From contig NZ_FRDA01000013.1 in the NCBI RefSeq assembly GCF_900143095.1, forward strand, positions 62,001 through 126,000: a stretch of DNA of 64,000 bases. The letters are read 5' to 3'. The number at the start of each line of letters is the position of its first letter. The stretch's first letter is position 1. Source of the stretch: Pseudomonas asturiensis. GTDB taxonomy: Bacteria > Pseudomonadota > Gammaproteobacteria > Pseudomonadales > Pseudomonadaceae. The position numbers were made by a program, and so were the translations under genes. The notes beneath the pieces were generated by a model. The model was not told the DNA's origin and did not search any database. It was given only the letters and a program-made list of their open reading frames with translations. This document shows positions 61,597 to 64,000 of the stretch, piece after piece.

Positions 61597-63000
61597 TTAT
61601 TTCGAAGTAAGGTCGGACATTCGCAGACGCTGTATGCGACCTACGATGAACAGATAAGAGAAGGCAGCCAGAAAACCGTGTGCTCCAACGTAGATCAGCG
61701 CACTATTGAAGGAGCCGCTGGAGTGGAGCAGATAGCCGATAACTACAGGGGTAACAATCCCGGCAACGTTGCCCATGGCATTGAATACCCCACCCGTCAT
61801 GCCTACCATTTCGCGTGGGGCCGTATCGGCAACCACGCTGAACCCGAGGTTGCCAAAGCCTTTGCCAAAGAAGGCAAGGCTCATCACAGCGATCACCAGC
61901 ACCTGTGAGTCGACGTAGTTGCACAAGATCATGGTCGAGCTGAGAAGCACGCCGGTAACGATCGGGGTTTTTCGGGCGATGCTCAGCGAGTTTGTGCGGC
62001 GCACGAGCCAATCAGAAAAGAAGCCTGATGAAACGGCTCCGATCAAACCGCACAGTGCTGGAATGGAAGCGACGAGACCCGCCTGAAGAATATCGAAGCC
62101 GCGCTCCTTCACCAGATAGATAGGGAACCAGGTCACGTAAAACCAGGTTATTGCACTCACGCAATATTGACTGATGAACATACCTACTAGCATTCGACTC
62201 TTGAACAGAAGTCCTACTTCAGCCAACTGCGACATGGGCGTGAGCCCAGCTTCAATTCCTGTCTTGCGACCTTCCAGATCAACCAGGCCCTCGCCTGCAC
62301 GAATGTACTCAAGTTCGGCAGCATTCATATGCGGATGCTTGATAGGTAGGTAGTACAGCTTCCACCAAATCACAGCGATCACTAAGCCCATGAGCCCCAT
62401 CACAATGAACACGTATTCCCAACCGAATCGGTAGCATAACCACCCCATCAGCGGCGTGAAGAAAGCCAGGGAAATGTATTGGGCGCTGTTGAAAATTGCA
62501 CCGGCCATGCCTCTTTCAGAAGACGGAAACCAAGACGCAATCACACGTGTGCAGCCTGGGCCCACCGGGGACTCAGCGACTCCAAGAAGAAAACGCAACC
62601 CGAGAAGAAGTGGCACCACCATGCCAATGAAATGCACCATTCCCATGAAAACGGTGAAGATCGACCAGATGGTGATCGCGGCTGCCAGCACTTTTTTCGA
62701 GCCAAAACGATCAGTTAGCCACCCGGAAGGAATGAGGAATATGACGTAGGCCCAGCTGAATGCTGAAAACAGATACCCCATTTCAACGGGGCTGATACCG
62801 AGCTCCTTGCTCATATCCGAGCCAGCAACCGAGATAGCAGCTCGATCGCCGCTGCTCAGGGCTAGGACAATGGTAATCAAGGCAAGCGTCAAATAGCGAT
62901 ATCGTGTTGGACGAACTGCTTTGGTCGCAGCTTTGACACTCGGAAGATCGCCAGCGCGCACGGATGCATCGGCCGGTGAAGATGGACTGGGTAGGTTCAT
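61597..63000 (-). CDS. MFS aldarate transporter, GudP/GarP type
   Basis: A 467-aa, 12-TM symporter. The start at 63000 has GAGG 5 nt upstream. A 22-codon longer frame has none. Blocks RYLTLALITIVLALSSGDRAAIS, GWLTDRFGSKKVLAAAITIWS and TRVIASWFPSSERGMAGAIFN are typical of the glucarate/galactarate permeases. It is the first gene of the leftward operon and is divergent from a LacI regulator, with a palindromic operator between them. Confidence 0.9.
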   Translation of the reverse strand: MNLPSPSSPADASVRAGDLPSVKAATKAVRPTRYRYLTLALITIVLALSSGDRAAISVAGSDMSKELGISPVEMGYLFSAFSWAYVIFLIPSGWLTDRFGSKKVLAAAITIWSIFTVFMGMVHFIGMVVPLLLGLRFLLGVAESPVGPGCTRVIASWFPSSERGMAGAIFNSAQYISLAFFTPLMGWLCYRFGWEYVFIVMGLMGLVIAVIWWKLYYLPIKHPHMNAAELEYIRAGEGLVDLEGRKTGIEAGLTPMSQLAEVGLLFKSRMLVGMFISQYCVSAITWFYVTWFPIYLVKERGFDILQAGLVASIPALCGLIGAVSSGFFSDWLVRRTNSLSIARKTPIVTGVLLSSTMILCNYVDSQVLVIAVMSLAFFGKGFGNLGFSVVADTAPREMVGMTGGVFNAMGNVAGIVTPVVIGYLLHSSGSFNSALIYVGAHGFLAAFSYLFIVGRIQRLRMSDLTSK

Positions 63001-63067
63001 GGGAGCCTCATTATTTTTATTGGCTGAGTGCCCGATCATAACGACAGCGATAACTGCAGAGAGCACA

Positions 63068-63098
63068 TGACAGCGCTACCAAAATGACAGCGCTGTCA
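63068..63098. promoter_or_regulatory. LacI-type operator, one full and one partial site
   Basis: TGACAGCGCTGTCA (63085-63098) is a perfect 14-bp palindrome with the central CG typical of LacI-family operators. A left half with the core, TGACAGCGCT, precedes it at 63068-63077, 17 bp away. It lies 68-98 bp upstream of the transporter gene and 145 bp upstream of the divergent LacI-type gene. Confidence 0.75.
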
Positions 63099-63242
63099 CC
63101 AATCCTAAGCCCCAAGTTGTTGAGCAGCAATCCTGGGGGGAGGGGAAAATCCCAGCACATGGGATTCGGCGAGTATGATTTCAATAGCTGGTCTTTTATC
63201 GCTACACTCAAAGCGTCCCGTAGACCTCAGAAGCTGCCCCTC

Positions 63243-64000
63243 ATGTCCGATACAAGCATTCCATCTCGTCCAGCTAGAGTGCCTAGTTATGTGCCTGTCA
63301 CATTGGATGATGTCGCAAAGCTTGCCCAGGTATCTGCAATTACCGTGTCTCGCGTTATCAATCGCCCAGATATGGTTTCCGAGCGCACGGCCAAACGGGT
63401 TCGTAAGGCTATCGATAAAACCGGATATGTGCCCAACCTTGCAGCAGGCAGTTTGGTATCACAGCGCAGCCGGCTTGTGATTGTGGTGATGCCAAGCATC
63501 GCTAATCATGTCTTTGTGGAGACCATTCGACACTTGTCACTGGCTTTAGCCAAAGAGCGCTATCAGCTGATGTTGATCCAATCTGAATACAGCGAAACTA
63601 GCGAAATGGAGCTTATCAGCACACTGCTTGCGCGCAGACCAGACGGGTTGGTACTGACGACATCCTTACGCAACCTCGAAGCAAGACAGCGCTTGCTCAG
63701 TCGAGATTTACCAGTGGTCGAAGCATGGGAGTTGAAGCAGGATCCGATCGACGCAGTCGTGGGCTTTTCGCATGCGGCCGCTGGCGCTGCCATGGCCAAG
63801 CACATGCTTAGCAGAGGCTATCGTCGATACGGGCTGGTATGGAGCAACGATGCGCGAGCTGCCTCCCGGCTAAAGGCATGTTGTGAGACTCTGCAGGCAG
63901 CTGGCGCAACCATAGCCAAGACAGTGATGGTGGAGGTGCCCGTTAGCGTCGCGTACGGACGTACCGGACTTTCGTTGGTACTTGAAAGCGACCCAGAAGT
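63243..64000 (+). CDS. LacI/GntR-type sugar-acid regulator, partial
   Basis: The first ~252 codons of a regulator that runs off the window. The start is the ATG at 63243 (MSDTSIPSRP), since an in-frame TAG lies just upstream. The helix-turn-helix and hinge are TLDDVAKLAQVSAITVSRVI, NRPDMVSERTAKRVRKAI and VPNLAAGSLVSQRS. The ligand domain follows (VIVVMPSIANHVF, LLARRPDGLVLTTSLR, YRRYGLVWSNDARAAS), as in the gluconate repressor GntR. It is divergent from the aldarate transporter and probably represses that operon through the palindrome at 63085. Confidence 0.88.
   Translation, partial: MSDTSIPSRPARVPSYVPVTLDDVAKLAQVSAITVSRVINRPDMVSERTAKRVRKAIDKTGYVPNLAAGSLVSQRSRLVIVVMPSIANHVFVETIRHLSLALAKERYQLMLIQSEYSETSEMELISTLLARRPDGLVLTTSLRNLEARQRLLSRDLPVVEAWELKQDPIDAVVGFSHAAAGAAMAKHMLSRGYRRYGLVWSNDARAASRLKACCETLQAAGATIAKTVMVEVPVSVAYGRTGLSLVLESDPE

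Overview
The window looks like a chromosomal segment of a Pseudomonas, most likely of the P. syringae group. The support is an orthologue-like blue-light LOV histidine kinase with its reactive Cys at position 70, a vanAB/vanR vanillate module with canonical VanR operators, an MvaT-type H-NS protein, an OprD porin, and codon and base composition typical of Pseudomonas. I see no rRNA, tRNA, CRISPR array or transposase.

Layout. (1) 1-18.4 kb, ordinary chromosome: a secreted protease-like protein (cut by the window edge), nucleoside hydrolase, a membrane GGDEF-EAL protein, vanR/vanB/vanA with two palindromic operators, a LysR regulator, a gamma-glutamyl-GABA hydrolase-like gene with a PuuR-like regulator, a TonB-dependent receptor, the LOV kinase, an LprI-like secreted protein, a multi-TM protein, a sugar isomerase pseudogene beside a LacI regulator, and two small genes. 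(2) 18.5-46.4 kb, an accessory defence island. In order it holds a strong hairpin and 32-bp degenerate repeats, a 495-aa Shedu-like protein, a PD-(D/E)XK-like protein followed by a Mrr-ImmA/IrrE fusion, a DUF2971-like protein, an Abi_C protein, a 3' fragment of umuC/rulB, a PIN protein, a HEPN-like protein, a KfrA-like coiled-coil DNA-binding protein, a complete Qat system (qatABCD), a tyrosine recombinase, a two-gene operon of a GHKL ATPase and a 733-aa unrecognised protein, and a complete Gabija system (gajAB). (3) 46.4-48.2 kb: mvaT, a small BcepMu gp16-like protein and an HSL-type alpha/beta hydrolase. (4) 48.4-64 kb: a hexuronate/aldarate catabolic region made of two convergent operons. 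The rightward operon is RraA-like, SnoaL-like, ketoglutarate semialdehyde dehydrogenase, Dabb, MFS, uronate dehydrogenase-like, enolase-superfamily cycloisomerase-like, aldose epimerase and OprD porin. The leftward operon is MFS, L-talarate/galactarate dehydratase, UxaA/GarD dehydratase and an IclR-SMP30 fusion regulator. A divergent LacI-type regulator runs off the right end.

How the parts work together. The catabolic region reads as uptake of a hexuronate or aldarate, oxidation to a lactone, ring opening, dehydration to a keto-deoxy acid and final oxidation of alpha-ketoglutarate semialdehyde. The decarboxylating keto-deoxy-acid dehydratase is not in the window. The island combines two recognised anti-phage systems with several unassigned nuclease, protease and ATPase modules. 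The best candidate for an undescribed system is the GHKL plus 733-aa operon at 39.0-42.4 kb. Next come the nuclease/protease pair at 21.8-24.5 kb and the regulator with a metal-ligand-less lactonase domain at 57.0-58.6 kb. All assignments come from reading motifs by eye; no database search was run.
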